Position numbers and translations under genes: made by a program. DNA of 64,000 bases, taken from the NCBI RefSeq assembly GCF_002575655.3, contig NC_053039.3, positions 238,802,622-238,866,621 on the forward strand. The letters are read 5' to 3'. This document shows positions 1 to 12,200 of the stretch, in pieces; the first letter of the stretch is position 1; each line of letters begins with the position of its first letter. Source of the DNA: Aegilops tauschii subsp. strangulata (Eukaryota > Streptophyta > Magnoliopsida > Poales > Poaceae). Under the pieces are notes generated by a model that was not told the origin of the DNA, made no database searches, and saw nothing but the letters and a program-made list of their open reading frames with translations.

Positions 1-308
1 AGTAGCAACGATACATACGTGTCGGTTCCCTTTCTGTCACTGGGATCAAGCACCGTAAGATCGAACCCACTACAAAGCACCTCTTTGCAAGATAAATAGA
101 TCAAGTTGGCCAAACAAAACCCAAATATCGGAGAAGAAATACGAGGCTATAAGAGATCATGCATATAAGAGATCAAAGAAACTCAAATACTTTCATGGAT
201 ATAAAAAGATAGATCTGATCATAAACTCAAAGTTCATCGATCCCAACAAACACACCGCAAAAGAGTTACATCATATGGATCTCTAAGAGACCATTGTATT
301 GGGAATTC

Positions 309-327
309 AGAGAGAGAGAGAGAGAGA
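309..327. repeat. (AG)n microsatellite in LTR of A
   Basis: Uninterrupted AG repeat in the transcribed leader part of the LTR. The second LTR copy near 23630 has a shorter run, showing length change between the two LTRs. Confidence 0.9.
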
Positions 328-517
328 TGAAGCCATTTAGCTACTAACTACGGACCCGAAGGTCTACAAAGAACTACTCACGCATCATCGGAGAGGCACC
401 AATGGAGGTGGTGAACCCCATCCGAGATGGTGTCTAGATTGGATCTGGTGGTTCTGGACTCTGCGGTGGCTGGATGAATATTTCGTCAACGCTTCTAGGG
501 TTCTGGGAATATTGGGG

Positions 518-526
518 TATTTATAG
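518..526 (-). promoter_or_regulatory. Probable TATA box of LTR A
   Basis: The minus strand reads CTATAAATA, just downstream of a GC-rich imperfect inverted repeat (about 560-625) built around GGCGCGCC. This layout recurs in the other LTRs of the window. It is a predicted core promoter. Confidence 0.6.
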
Positions 527-891
527 AGCAAAGAGGCGGTCCGGGGGGCACCCGAGGTGGGCACAACCCACTAGGGCGCGTCTGGGCCTTCTGGCGCGCC
601 CTGGTGGGTTGTGCCTCCCTCGGGGCACCCCAGGCACAGCCAGGGCCTGTTGTGTTCCTTCTGGCCCATAAAAATTCTCCGTAAAGTTTCGGGTCATTTG
701 GACTCCGTCTGATATTGATTTCCTGCGATGTAAAAAACATGAAAAAACATCAACTGGCACTTTGCACTATGTCAATAGGTTAGTACCAAAAAATGATATA
801 AAATGACTATAAAATGATTATAAAACATCCAAGATTGATAATATAACAGCATGGAACAATAAAAAATTATAGATACGTTGGAGACGTATCA

Positions 892-906
892 GCATCCCCA
901 AGCTTA
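892..906 (-). other. Polypurine tract of element A
   Basis: The minus strand reads TTAAGCTTGGGGATGC directly before the LTR start. It is purine-rich and correctly placed to prime plus-strand DNA synthesis. Confidence 0.8.
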
Positions 907-2077
907 ACTCCTACTCGTCCTCGAGTAGGGAAGTGATAAAAACAGAATTTTTGATGTGGAATGCTGCCTATCATGTCATATCATATTTCCTTTTCTTTAT
1001 AGCATGGACATTTGGACTTTTATATTGTTCAAAGCAATAGTCTAGTTTTGACATGATAATTTAAATACTCAAGCATATCAACAAGCAACCATGTCTTTCA
1101 AAATATCAACGCTAAAATAAGTTATCCCTAGCCCACCATGCTCAACCATTGATCCATTCATGAAACGCACTCAAATATTAGTTACACCCAATACTTAAGT
1201 ACGATCATATTGCCTCCTAGTGGGTGCTTTTGTAAGAGAAGATGGAGACTCAAATTCAAAAATAAAAATTGCATAAAGTAAAAGAAAGGCCATTCGTAGA
1301 GGGAAGTAGGGATTTGTAGAGGTGCCAAAGCTCAAAGCGAAAAACTTAGAGATAAAAACATTTTGGGAGGTGTATCCATCCCACCAACGAAAATGACTTA
1401 GAGTTCCCAACACTTTCCATGCTAGATATATCATAGGCGGTTCCCAAACAGAAAATAAAGTTTATTCCTTTTTCAACCATACTTTCACTTTCCATGGCTA
1501 GCCGTATCCACGGTTGCCCTCCATACCAACACTTTCCAAGGAATTTATTATTTGACAACATAAAGTAAATTCATTTTTAATTTTGGGATTGGGCATCCCT
1601 AATACCTTTGCCATACTCTCGTGCAATAACAAGTGAATAAACACTCATCTTGAGAACAACACATCTAGCATGGAAAATATTAGCCACCCCTCACCGCTTC
1701 GCGAGCGAAAGAAACACACAAAAGGGAGGTTTATTTTGAAAATTAGAGATGACACATACAAATTTTCTTAGAACGGCAAAAGAATACCGCATATAGGTAG
1801 ATATAGTGGACTCATGTGGCAAAACTGGTTTAAGGGTTTTTGGATGCACAAGTAGAGATCATACTTGGTGCAAAATGAAGGCTAGCAAAATATTGAGAAG
1901 CGACCAACCAAGAAACGAATAATCTCATAAGCAAGCATTAAGCATAAATAACACCGAATAATGTACCACAAGTAGGATATAATTTCATTGCATGACTATT
2001 GACTTTCATACTTGCATAGCGAATCACAAACCTTAACACCAATATTCTTACTAAAGCATAATTACTCATCAACATAA
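907..2077 (-). other. Element A internal region, non-coding 3' part
   Basis: AT-rich sequence with no credible ORF on either strand. Segments resemble the matching parts of B (26500-27500) and D (44530-45360), so it is a shared non-coding body domain of these related elements. The first base after it belongs to the Angela LTR. Confidence 0.7.
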
Positions 2078-3813
2078 TGTTGGAAATATGCCCTAGAGGC
2101 AATAATAAAATGGTTATTATTATATTTCCTTGTTCATGATAATTGTCTATTGTTCATGCTATAATTGTGTTATCCGGAAATCGTAATCATGTGTGAATAC
2201 ATAGACCACAACATGTCCCTAGTGAGCCTCTAGTTGACTAGCTCGTTGATCAACAGATAGTCATGGTTTCCTGACTATGGACATTGGATGTCATTGATAA
2301 CGGGATCACATCATTAGGAGAATGATGTGATGGACAAGACCCAATCCTAAGCATAGCACAAGATCGTGTAGTTCGTTTGCTAGAGCTTTTCCAAATGTCA
2401 AGTATCATTTCCTTAGACCATGAGATTGTGCAACTCCCGGATACCATAGGAGTGCTTTGGGTGTGCCAAATGTCACAACGTAACTGGGTGGCTATAAAGG
2501 TGCACTACGGGTATCTCCGAAAGTGTCTGTTGGGTTGGCACGAATCGAGACTGGGATTTGTCACTCCGTATGACGGAGAGGTATCTCTGGGCCCACTCGG
2601 TAATGCATCATCATAATGAGCTCAATGTGACCAAGTGTTTGGTCACGGGATCATGCATTACGGTACGAGTAAAGTGACTTGCCGGGAACGAGATTGAACA
2701 AGGTATTGGGATACCGACGATCGAATCTCGGGCAAGTAACGTACCGATTGACAAAGGGAATTGTATACGGGATTGATTGAATCCTCGACATCGTGGTTCA
2801 TCCGATGAGATCATCGTGGAACATGTGGGAGCCAACATGGGTATCCAGATCCCGCTGTTGGTTATTGACCGGAGAGTCGTCTCGGTCATGTCTGCATGTC
2901 TCCCGAACCCGTAGGGTCTACACACTTAAGGTTCGGTGATGCTAGAGTTGTAGAGATATTAGTATGTGGTTAACCGAAAGTTGTTCGGAGTCCTGGATGA
3001 GATCCCAGACGTCACGAGGAGTTCCGGAATGGTCCGGAGGTAAAGATTTATATATGGGAAGTCCTATTTTGGCCATCGGAAAATGTTCGGGATTTTTCGG
3101 TATTGTACCGGGAAGGTTCTAGAAGGTTCCAAAGTGGGGCCCACCTGCATGGGGGGACCCACATGAACGTGGGTAGTGGGGGCAAGGCCCCACACCCCTG
3201 GTCAAGGCGCACCAAGATCCCACCTTAGAAGGAATAAGATCATATCCCGAAGGGATAAGATCAAGATCCCTAAAAAGGGGGGATAACAATCGGTGGGGAA
3301 GGGAAATGATGGGATTTCTTTCCCCCACCTTTGCCAACGCCCCAATGGACTTGGAGGGCAAGAAACCAGCCCCCTCCACCCCTATATATAGTGGGGAGGC
3401 GCATGGGAGCAGCAACCCAAGCCCCTGGCGCCTCCCTCCCCCTCCCGTGACACCTCTCCCTCTCGCTGAGCTTGGCGAAGCCCTGCCGAGATCCCCGCTG
3501 CTTCCACCACCACGCCGTCGTGCTGCTGGATCTCCATCAACCTCTCCCTCCCCTTTCTAGATCAAGAAGGAGGAGACGTCTTCCCCAACCGTACGTGTGT
3601 TGAACGCGGAGGTGCCGTCCGTTCGGCGCTCGGTCATCGTTGATTCGGATCACGACGAGTACGACTCCATCAACCCCGTTCACTTGAACGCTTCCGCTCG
3701 TGATCTACAAGGGTATGTAGATGCACTCTTTTCCCTCTCGTTGCTAGAAGACTCCATAGATTGTTCTTGGTGATGCGTATAATTTTTTTTAATTTCTGCA
3801 ACGATCCCCAACA
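2078..3813 (+). mobile_element. Solo LTR of the Copia BARE-1/Angela/WIS type
   Basis: It starts TGTTGGAAATATGCCC and ends with CCCCAACA. The stretch naming the tRNA-independent LTR body (ATGCCCTAGAGGCAATAATAA) is the hallmark I recall for BARE-1/Angela/WIS LTRs. It is flanked by the perfect 5-bp duplication CATAA at 2073-2077 and 3814-3818. No internal domain or second LTR is present, so the element was reduced to one LTR by recombination between its two LTRs. Length is 1736 bp, normal for this group. The family is confined to grasses, which supports a Triticeae origin. Confidence 0.96.
3383..3391 (+). promoter_or_regulatory. TATA box of the Angela LTR
   Basis: TATATATAG lies within CCCCTATATATAGTGGGG, in the region where BARE-type LTRs have their promoter. 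The inference is from motif and position. Confidence 0.65.
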
Positions 3814-3959
3814 CATAACTCACATATCACATCATCATATCTCAAAACTATTACTAAGAATCAAGTTTATTTTGTCCAATGATCTTCGTGAAAGTTTTTA
3901 TTATATCCTTCTTGGATATCTATCACTTTGGGACTAGTTTTCATGTGTTGCTTTTCATA

Positions 3960-4230
3960 AGCTCAAACAAATATAAGTGAAGATCATGAGCATAATTTTT
4001 CTTTCTTTCTCTCAAATTAATTTAAGTGAAGCAAGATAGAATTTCTTGAAAATTTTACTAACTCTCAAATAAATCTAAGTTAAGCAAGAGATCATTTCTT
4101 CAAAAAATACTAAGCACTCCGTGCTCAAAAAGATATAAGTGAAGCACTAGAGCATGTCCATAGCTCATAAAAATTTAAGTGAAGCATAGAGAGAAATTCT
4201 AACAAGTCATGACATAATTTTGGTTCTCTC
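3960..4230. repeat. Degenerate dispersed motif array (AAGTGAAGCA type)
   Basis: Units of the form A-T-A-T/A-AAGTGAAGCA followed by AGAG recur every 40-70 bp, for example near 4020, 4075, 4135 and 4180. Related arrays lie in B (28205-28450) and D (47640-47790). Function unknown; on the element's sense strand the motif reads TGCTTCACTTATAT. Confidence 0.6.
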
Positions 4231-4400
4231 AAATAGGTATGTCCAGCAAGGGATCAAGACTTAAAACACAAAATAAAACAAGCAAAGACTCATATCATAC
4301 AAGCCGCTCCAAGCAAAACATATAGTATGTGACGAATAAAAATATAGCTTCGAGTAAAATACGGATGGTCGTTAGAAGAAAGAGGGGATGCCACTCGGGG

Positions 4401-4470
4401 CATCCCCAAGCTTAGTTGCTTGCTCTCTTTTGGATAATAGCTTGGAATGCCGAGGCATCCCCAAGCTTAG
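4401..4470 (-). other. Two internal polypurine-tract-like copies in A
   Basis: CATCCCCAAGCTTAG occurs at 4401 and again at 4456. Its minus strand matches the true polypurine tract at 892-906 nearly base for base. They could be central polypurine tracts or relics of an earlier LTR junction. Confidence 0.6.
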
Positions 4471-5196
4471 GCTCTTCTATCCTTTATTCCTTCATCCATC
4501 GTAAGATAACCCAAAACTTGAAAACTTCAATCACACAAAACTCAACAAAACCTTCGTGAGATTCGTTAGTGTAAGAAAGCAAATCACTACTATAAGTACT
4601 GTACCAAACCAATTCATATTTTGTATTTGCATTATATATACTGTATTCCAACTATTCTATGGCGAAAACTCATCAAAGAAAACCATAGATCCATCAAAAT
4701 AAGCACACAACGCAAAGAAAACAGAATCTGTCAAAACAGAACAGTCTGTAGCAATCTGACTATTTCGAAAACTTCTGGAACTCCAAAAATTCTAAAAAAT
4801 TAGGACGACCTGAGAAATTTGTATATTGATCTACTGCAATTAGAATTGGTATTTTATCACGCTCTGATAAAACATGAGAATTGTTTTCGTGAGCGCAAAA
4901 TTTCCTGTTTTTCAGCAAGATCAAACAACTATCACCCAAGAAGATCCTAAAGGCTTTACTTGGCACAACACTAACTAAAACACAAAAAACACAATCATAA
5001 CAGTAGCATAGTTGTGTAAACACCCAAGAACAGAAAGCAAAACACAAAAATAAATTTTATTCATTGGGTTGCCTCCCAACAAGCGCTATAGTTTTACGCC
5101 CTTAGCTAGGCATAAAGCAAGGATCTAAGTTTTGTCATCTTTGTCCAACTCTTCAATCAAACACTTATAATCCTTCAAAGATTTAGCATAAAGTTC

Positions 5197-5916
5197 TTAA
5201 ATAAGAACACTCCTAGGGATAAATTCAAAGATTTCACTCTTGCAAAAAGGATCTCTCATCACTTCAACAAAATTCGGGTGAATACCAATCATCTTAAGAT
5301 CTTCTTTATTACTATTACTAGAGGTTGCACCCTTGTTCTTGGTAACTTTGCCAATCTTTACGGGAGTTTTTTTGATAGTTTTAGCGGAGGTGAAAGCCAT
5401 GCTTATACTATTAAAAATTTCTTCTAATTTATCGATTCGAGTCGGGCTTTCTTCTATTCTTTCATTTATTACGGTACCCTTTTATTTTAACAACTTAAAA
5501 ATATCTCCCGCTTTCGACCCAATATTGCTGGCAAAATTATGCATCTTTTTATCTATAATTTCCATATGATCTTCGGTGAGCATTTTCTTTTCAATAGCAT
5601 CTAGTCTTTCCATAACATGCTCAAGAGTCAAAATTGTTTCATTAATCATGGGAGGTGGTGAGCCCACTAAATTTCCCATAGCATTAAAAGCATCAAGAGA
5701 AGGACAATCAAGAAATTTCCACCGGTAATCGTATTAAGGACGAATCAATACCAAGTGGTGATGCCAACATAAAAACAACGGTAGATTGCTTACGGATAGA
5801 TCTATTATGAGCATTGCAAATCCTATACCAAGCATCTTTTAAATTTCTCCTCCCCTTTGTTTAAAGTTGAGAACCTCGTTCTCGGGAGTGCAAGCAATAG
5901 AGAAAGAGCTATCCAT
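5197..5916 (-). pseudogene. gag-like pseudogene of element A
   Basis: An ATG at 5914-5916 opens a short stretch (MDSSFSIACTPEN) that ends at 5839. Recognisable peptides continue in shifted frames. First comes AWYRICNAHNRS, and then a 65-residue block at 5482-5679 containing the sequences GSPPPMINETILTLEHVM and RLDAIEKK. Last is a Lys/Asn-rich block at 5197-5400. I recognise this as the gag type carried by Triticeae Athila-like elements. No zinc knuckle, protease or pol follows, so A is non-autonomous and would need proteins from a partner element. At least two frameshifts and several stops break it. Confidence 0.6.
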
Positions 5917-6098
5917 AACGATAATAACGACAACCAAGATTGCACACAAAAACAGATCCGGCAAGAAAACGACGAAAGAAAAATAGAGGCGAATAAAACT
6001 GCAAATTTTTGTGAAGTGGGGGAGAGGAAAATGGTAAATAATGTAAATTGCAAGGAGATGAGATTTGTGATTAGGAACCTGGTATATGTTGAAGATCC

Positions 6099-6116
6099 TC
6101 CCCGGCAACGGCGCCA
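6099..6116 (-). other. Second copy of the tRNA-Asp primer binding site
   Basis: It matches the 18-nt site at 6157-6174 exactly, and the surrounding GATCCT...GAAATT bases are also shared. A roughly 58-bp segment containing the primer site has been duplicated. Confidence 0.8.
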
Positions 6117-6156
6117 GAAATTGGCACGTGGCCGGGAGACTATCTTGACGTGATCC

Positions 6157-6174
6157 TCCCCGGCAACGGCGCCA
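6157..6174 (-). other. Primer binding site of element A (tRNA-Asp)
   Basis: The plus strand reads TCCCCGGCAACGGCGCCA, identical to the 3' end of plant tRNA-Asp. The minus strand is therefore its complement, as in Athila-lineage Gypsy elements. It lies 11 bases from the LTR edge at 6186. Confidence 0.85.
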
Positions 6175-6185
6175 AAAATTCCTTT

Positions 6186-6763
6186 TGATGTCGCTTGAAG
6201 CTACGTCGGTATTTCCCCAAAGAGGAAGGGATGATGCAGCACAGCAGCGGTAGGTATTTCCCTTAGATATGAAACCAAGGTTATCGAACCAGTAGGAGAA
6301 CCAAGCAACACAACATAAACAGCCCCTGCACACAGATAACAAATCCTCGCAACCCGACGTGTTAAAGGGGCTGTCAATCCCTTTCGGGGTACGGCGTCTT
6401 AAGTGGCAAACAGACGTGAGATAAATTTGTAGTAAATTGATAGACCGAACGCCAAATAAAATAAATAAGAATAAATTGCAGCAAGGTATTTTTGTATTTT
6501 TGGTTTAATAGATCTGATAATAAATGCAAGGAAAAAGTAGATCGCAAAGGCAAATAAATGAGAAAAAGACCCGGGGGCCGTAGGTTTCACTAGTGGCTTC
6601 TCTCGAGAAAAATAGCAAACGGTGGGTGAACAAATTACTGTTGGGCAATTGATAGAACTTCAAATACTCATAACGATATCCAGGCAATTATCATTATATA
6701 GGCATCACGTCCAAGATTAGTAGACCGACTCCTGGCTGCATCTACTACTATTACTCCACACAT
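6186..6763 (-). mobile_element. Element A, 5' LTR, end half
   Basis: On the minus strand this ends with GCGACATCA just before the primer site. It continues across the insertion of O into 23193-24200. The two halves together give about 1.59 kb, close to the 1550 bp of the related solo LTR at 45365. The last five bases (CACAT, 6759-6763) are the target duplication of O. Confidence 0.85.
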
Positions 6764-6965
6764 TGTCGGGGGAAATGACACCTACGGGATCACGAGGAAT
6801 CCCTTTTGCTACGGTTGGCGGGCGCGGGGCTGTGGAAAGAGCGGGATTGAGAGATCAACGCGGGGGGATTATCCAGGTTCGGGCCGCAAGTGATGCGTAA
6901 TACCCTACTCCTGCTGGTTTCTGTTTATCTGGTGTACTTGGACTAGCTACAAGGCGTACAAGGTC
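6764..6965 (-). mobile_element. Element O, 3' LTR fragment
   Basis: Nearly identical to 22023-22224, the end portion of the intact O LTR. It is interrupted by I at 6966. Confidence 0.9.
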
Positions 6966-8487
6966 TGATACGTCCATTTTGCATCATGCTTTTATATCGA
7001 TATTTATTGCATTATGGGCTATTATTACACATTATGTCACAATACTTATGCCTATTCTCTCTTATTTTACAAGGTTTACATAAAGAGGGAGAATGCCGGC
7101 AGCTGGAATTCTGGGCTGGAAAAGGAGCAAATATTAGAGACCTATTCTGCACAACTCCAAAAGTCTTGAAACTCCACGGAAGTTATTTTTGGAAATAATA
7201 AAAAATACTGAGCGAAGAAAATACCAGAGGGGACCCACACCCTGGCCACGAGGGTGGGGGGCGCGCCCTACCCCCTGGGCGCGCCCCCTGCCTGGTGAGC
7301 CCCTTGGTGGCCCTCCGGTTCCCATCTTCTGCTATATGAAGTCTTTCGTCCGAGAAAAAAATCATAAGCAAGCTTTCGGGACGAGACTCCGCCGCCACGA
7401 GGCGGAACCTTGGCGGAACAAATCTAGGGCTCTGGCGGAGCTGTTCTGCCGGGGACACTTCCCTCCGGGAGGGGGAAATCATCGCCATCGTCATCACCAA
7501 CGATCCTCTCATTGGGAGGGGGTCCATCTCATCAACATCTTCACCAGCATCATCTCCTCTCAAACCCTAGTTTATCTCTTGTATCCAATCTTTGTCTCAT
7601 AGCCTGGGATTGGTACCTGTAGGTTGCTAGTAGTGTTGATTACTCCTTGTAGTTGATGCTAGTTGGTTTATTTGGTGGAAGATCATATGTTCAGATCCTA
7701 TATGCATATTAATACCCCTCTGATTATGAACATGAATATGCTTTGTGAGTAGTTACGTTTGTTCCCGAGGACATGGGAGAAGTCTTGCTATTAGTAGTCA
7801 TGTGAATTTGGTATTCGTTCGATATTTTGATGAGATGTATGTTGTCTCTCCTCTAATGGTGTTATGTGAACATCGACTACATGACACTTCACCATTGTTT
7901 GGGCCTAGAGGAAGGCATTGGGAAGTAATAAGTAGATGATGGGTTGCTAGAGTGACAGAAGCTTAAACCCTAGTTTATGCGTTGCTTCGTAAGGGGCTGA
8001 TTTGGATCCATATGTTTCATGCTATGGTTAGGTTTACCTTAATACTTCTTTTGTAGTTGCGGATGCTTGCAATAGGAGTTAATCATAAGTGGGATGTTTG
8101 TCCAAGTAAGGACAGCACCCAAGCACCGGTCCTCCCACATATCAAATTATCAAAGTACCGAACGCGAATCATATGAACGTGATGAAAACTAGCTTGACGA
8201 TAATTCCCATGTGTCCTCGGGAGCGCTTTTCTCTATATAAGAGTTTGTCTAGGCTTGTCCTTTGCTACAAAAAGGATTGGGCCACCTTGCTGCACCTTAT
8301 TTACTTTCATTACTTGTTACCCGTTACAAATTATCTTATCACAAAACTATCTGTTACCTATAATTTCAGTGCTTGCAGAGAATACCTTGCTGAAAACCGC
8401 TTGTCATTTCCTTCTGCTCCTCGTTGGGTTTGACACTCTTACTTATTGAAAGGACTACGATAGATCCCCTACACTTGTGGGTCATCA
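6966..8487 (+). mobile_element. Element I, 5' LTR
   Basis: Begins TGATACGTCC and ends GGGTCATCA, 1522 bp. It contains a GC-rich inverted repeat with two GGGCGCGCCC-type cores (about 7245-7290), then a TATA-like GCTATATGAAG at 7331. The LTR also holds several short ORFs that are not conserved features. Confidence 0.92.
7332..7338 (+). promoter_or_regulatory. Probable TATA box of LTR I
   Basis: CTATATG lies about 40 bases after the GC-rich inverted repeat. The same order is seen at 13385-13550 inside the element. Confidence 0.5.
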
Positions 8488-8498
8488 AGACTCCTTTC

Positions 8499-8515
8499 TG
8501 GCCCCTTGCCGGGGA
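8499..8515 (+). other. Primer binding site of I, decayed (tRNA-Asp)
   Basis: TGGCCCCTTGCCGGGGA is the complement of the tRNA-Asp 3' end with one base lost and one changed. The copy after the second LTR (17073-17090) is better preserved. Confidence 0.75.
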
Positions 8516-8592
8516 GTGAAGCGCCTTTGGTAGGTGGAATTTGGTAAGGAAAAATTTATATAGTGTGCTGAAATTTACTGTCACTTGTTACT

Positions 8593-9235
8593 ATGGAAAG
8601 TAATGCTTTGAGGGGCTTGTTCGGGGTATCTTCACCTCGACCAGTAGAGCAAAGAGTTGCTCCTCAATCTACTGAACCTACTGAAAATGAAAATGTTTAC
8701 TTCAAAATTCCTTCGGGTATGATTGAGAAACTGCTAGCTAATCCTTTTGCAGGAGATGGAACATTGCATCCCGATTTACACTTAATCTATGTGGATGAAG
8801 TTTGTGGATTATTTAAGCTTGCAGGTATGCCCGATGATGTTATCAAGAAGAAGTTCTTCCCTTTATCTAGATGCATTGACATGGTATAGGCTATGTGATG
8901 ATATGGGATGATGGGACTACAAACGGTTGAAATTGGAATTCCATCAGAAGTTTTATCCTATGCATCTTGTTCATCGTGATCGTAATTATATATATAATTT
9001 TTGGCCCCGCGAAGGAGAAAGCACTGCTCAATCTTGGGGGAGGCTTAAGTCAATGTTATATTCATGCCCCAATCATGAGCTCTCAAGAGAAATGATTATT
9101 CAAAATTTTTATGCTCGGCTTTCTGACAATAATCGCTCCATGCTCGATACTTCTTGTACTGGTTCTTTTATGATGAAGACTACTGAATTCAAATGGGATT
9201 TATTGAAAAGAATTAAACGCAACTCTGAATATTAG
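8593..9235 (+). pseudogene. gag: gag of element I (frameshift and stop)
   Basis: The first part is open from an ATG at 8593 to a stop at 8887-8889. The second part is open in another frame from about 8927 to a TAG at 9233-9235. The second part contains the conserved retrotransposon gag block FWPREGESTAQSWGRLKSML and DRNYIYNF, typical of the capsid region of Athila-like Gypsy elements. The TAG is directly followed in the same frame by the pol reading frame, so gag and pol were once one polyprotein. Damage is one frameshift near 8890-8925 and one nonsense change. Gag would package element RNA into virus-like particles in the cytoplasm. Confidence 0.85.
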
Positions 9236-9295
9236 GATCTCGACGAAGGTAAGGAGTCAGGTATAATACCTAAGTTTGATTGTGTTAAATCTTTT

Positions 9296-12200
9296 ATGGA
9301 CACCGATGTTTTCCGTAAATTTAGCACTAAATATGGACTTGACTCTGAGATAGTAGCTTCTTTTTGTGAATCCTTTGCTACTCATGTTGATCTCCCTAAG
9401 GAGAAGTGGTTTAAATATCATCCTCCCATAGAAGTAAAAGTAGTTGAATCTATTAAAGTTGAAGAAAAGACTATCACTTATAATGATCCTATCATTCCTA
9501 CTGCTTATGTTGAGAAACCACCTTTTCCTGTTAGGATAAAGGATCATGCTAAAGCTTCAACTGTGGTTCGTAAAAGTAATATTAGAACTTATACACCTCC
9601 TGAGCAAGTTAAGGTTGAACCTAATATTGCTATTGTTAAAGATCTCTTGGCTGATAATATCGATGGGCGTGGTATTTACTTCTGTGATGAGACTACTAGA
9701 ATTGCTAAACCTAGTGCTAAAGATAAACATAGACCTGTGGTAGGCATGCCTGTTATTTCTGTTAAAATAGGAGATCATTGTTATCATGGCTTGTGTGATA
9801 TGGGTGCTAGTGCTAGTGCAATACCTATTTCCTTATACAAAGAAATTATGCATGATATTGCACCAGCTGAGATAGAAGAAATTGATGTCACCATTAAGCT
9901 TGCCAATAGAGATACTATATCACTGATTGGGATTGTTAGAGATGTTGAAGTCTTGTGTGGGAAGGCTAAATATCCTGCTGATTTTCTTGTTCTTGGTTCC
10001 CCACAAGATAGCTTTTGTCCCATTATATTTGGTAGACCCTTCTTGAACACTGTTAATGCTAAGATAGACTGCGAAAAGGATGTTGTTACTATTGGTTTGG
10101 ATGATATGTCTCCTGAGTTTAATTTTTCTAAATTTCATAGACAACCTCGTGATGAGGAATTGCCTAGTAAGGATGAAATTATTGGTCTTGCTTCTATTGT
10201 CGTGCCTCCTAGTGATCCTTTAGAACAATATTTGCTAGACCATGAGAATGATATGTTTATGAATGAAAGAAGGGAAATAGATGAAGTATTCTTTAAACAG
10301 GGACCTATTCTGAAACACAATTTGCCTGTTGAAATCCTAGGGTATCCTCCTCCACCCAAGGGTGATCCCGTGTTTGAGCTTAAACCATTGCCTGATACTC
10401 TTAAATATGCTTATCTTGATGAAAAGAAGATATATCCTGTTATTATTAGTGCGAACCTTTCAGAGAAGGAGGAAGAGAAATTATTGAAAACTCTGAAGAA
10501 GCACCGTGCTGCTATTGGATATACTCTTGATGATCTTAAGGGCATTAGCCCCACTCTATGTCAACACAAAATAAATTTGGAGAAAGACGCCAAACCAGTT
10601 ATTGATCATCAACGACGGCTGAATCCTAAGATGAAAGAAGTGGTAAGAAAGGAAATACTAAAGCTCCTTGAGGCAGGTATAATTTATTCCATTGCTGATA
10701 CTCAGTGGGTAAGTCTTGTCCATTGTGTCCCTAAGAAGGGAGGTATTACTGTTGTTCCAAATGATAAAGATGAATTGATTCCACAAAGAATTATTACAGG
10801 TTATAGGATGGTAATTGATTTCCGCAAATTAAATAAGGCTACTAAAAAATATCATTACCCCTTACCTTTTATTGATCAAATGCTAGAAAGATTATCCAAA
10901 CATACACATTTTTTCTTTCTAGATGGTTATTCTGGTTTCTCTCAAATACCTGTGTCAGCTGATGATCAAGCAAAGACCACTTTTACTTGCCCTTTCGGTA
11001 CTTTTGCTTATAGACGTATGCCTTTTGGTTTATGTAATGCACCTGCTACCTTTCAAAGATGCATGATGGCTATATTTTCTGACTTTTGTGAAAAGATATG
11101 TGAGGTTTTCATGGACGATTTCTCCGTTTATGGATCCTCTTTTGATGATTGCTTGAGCAACCTTGATCGAGTTTTGCAGAGATGTGAAGAAACTAATCTT
11201 GTCTTGAATTGGGTGAAATGCCACTTTATGGTTAATGAAGGAATTGTCTTGGGGCATAAAATTTCTGAAAGAGGCATTGAAGTTGATGCTATTGAAAAGA
11301 TGTCATGTCCCAAGGACATTAAAGGTATAAGAAGCTTCCTCGGTCACGCCGATTTTTATAGGAGGTTCATTAAGGACTTCTCAAAAATTTCTCGGCCTCT
11401 GACTAATCTATTACAAAAAGATATTCCTTTTGTCTTTGATGATGATTGTGTAGAAGCATTTGAAATACTTAAGAAAGCATTAATCTCTGCACCTATCGTT
11501 CAGCCACCTGATTGGAATTTACCTTTTGAAATTATGTGTGATGCTAGCGTTTATGCTGTAGGTACTGTTCTAGGGCAAAGGGTCGATAAGAAACTGAATG
11601 TTATTCAATATGCTAGTAAAACTCTAGACAATGCCCAGAGAAATTATGCCGCTACTGAAAAAGAATTCTTAGCAGTTGTATTTGCTTGTGATAAGTCCAG
11701 ACCTTATATTGTTGATTCTAAAGTAACTATTCACACTGATCATGCTGCTATTAAATATCTTATGGAAAAGAAAGATGCTAAACCTAGACTTATTAGATGG
11801 GTTCTCTTGCTACAAGAATTTGATTTACATATTATTGATAGAAAGGGAGATGAGAACCCCGTTGCAGATAACTTATCTAGGTTAGAAAATGTTCTTGATG
11901 ACCCACTACCTACTGATGATAGCTTTCCTGATGAACAATTAAATGTCATAAATGCTTCTCGTACTGCTCCATGGTATGTTGATTATGCTAATTACATTGT
12001 TGCTAAATTTATACCACCTAGTTTCACATACCAGCAAAAGAAAAAGTTTTTCTATGATTTAAGACATTACTTCTGGGATGACCCACATCTTTACAAAGAA
12101 GGAGTAGATGGTGTTATTAGGCGTTGTGTACTTGAGCATGAACAGGAACAGATCCTACGCAAGTGTCACTCCGAGGCTTATGGAGGGCACCACGCTGGAG

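Larger units (their letters stand above)
1..891 (-). mobile_element. Element A, 3' LTR (partial, cut by window start)
   Basis: The minus strand reads TGATACGTCTCC from 891 leftwards, a typical Triticeae Gypsy LTR start. A polypurine tract lies immediately to the right, so this is the 3' LTR of a minus-strand element. The same sequence recurs at about 23321-24200, which is the start half of the matching 5' LTR. The outer end lies outside the window, so the target duplication cannot be tested here. The family is Athila-like because the element has a tRNA-Asp primer site. Confidence 0.9.
3819..5196 (-). other. Element A internal region, non-coding middle part
   Basis: No ORF is supportable. It contains a loose repeat array (3960-4230) and two polypurine-tract-like copies (4401-4414 and 4455-4470), listed separately. 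Similar blocks occur in B and D. Confidence 0.65.

Noticed and set aside
3119..3560. ORFs in the Angela LTR
   Set aside because: They lie in the promoter/leader part of a Copia LTR and have no conserved protein.
5839..6342. 167-codon minus-strand ORF
   Set aside because: It runs through the LTR end and both primer sites of A, so most of it cannot be protein; only the last 25 codons are the gag start, which is annotated separately.
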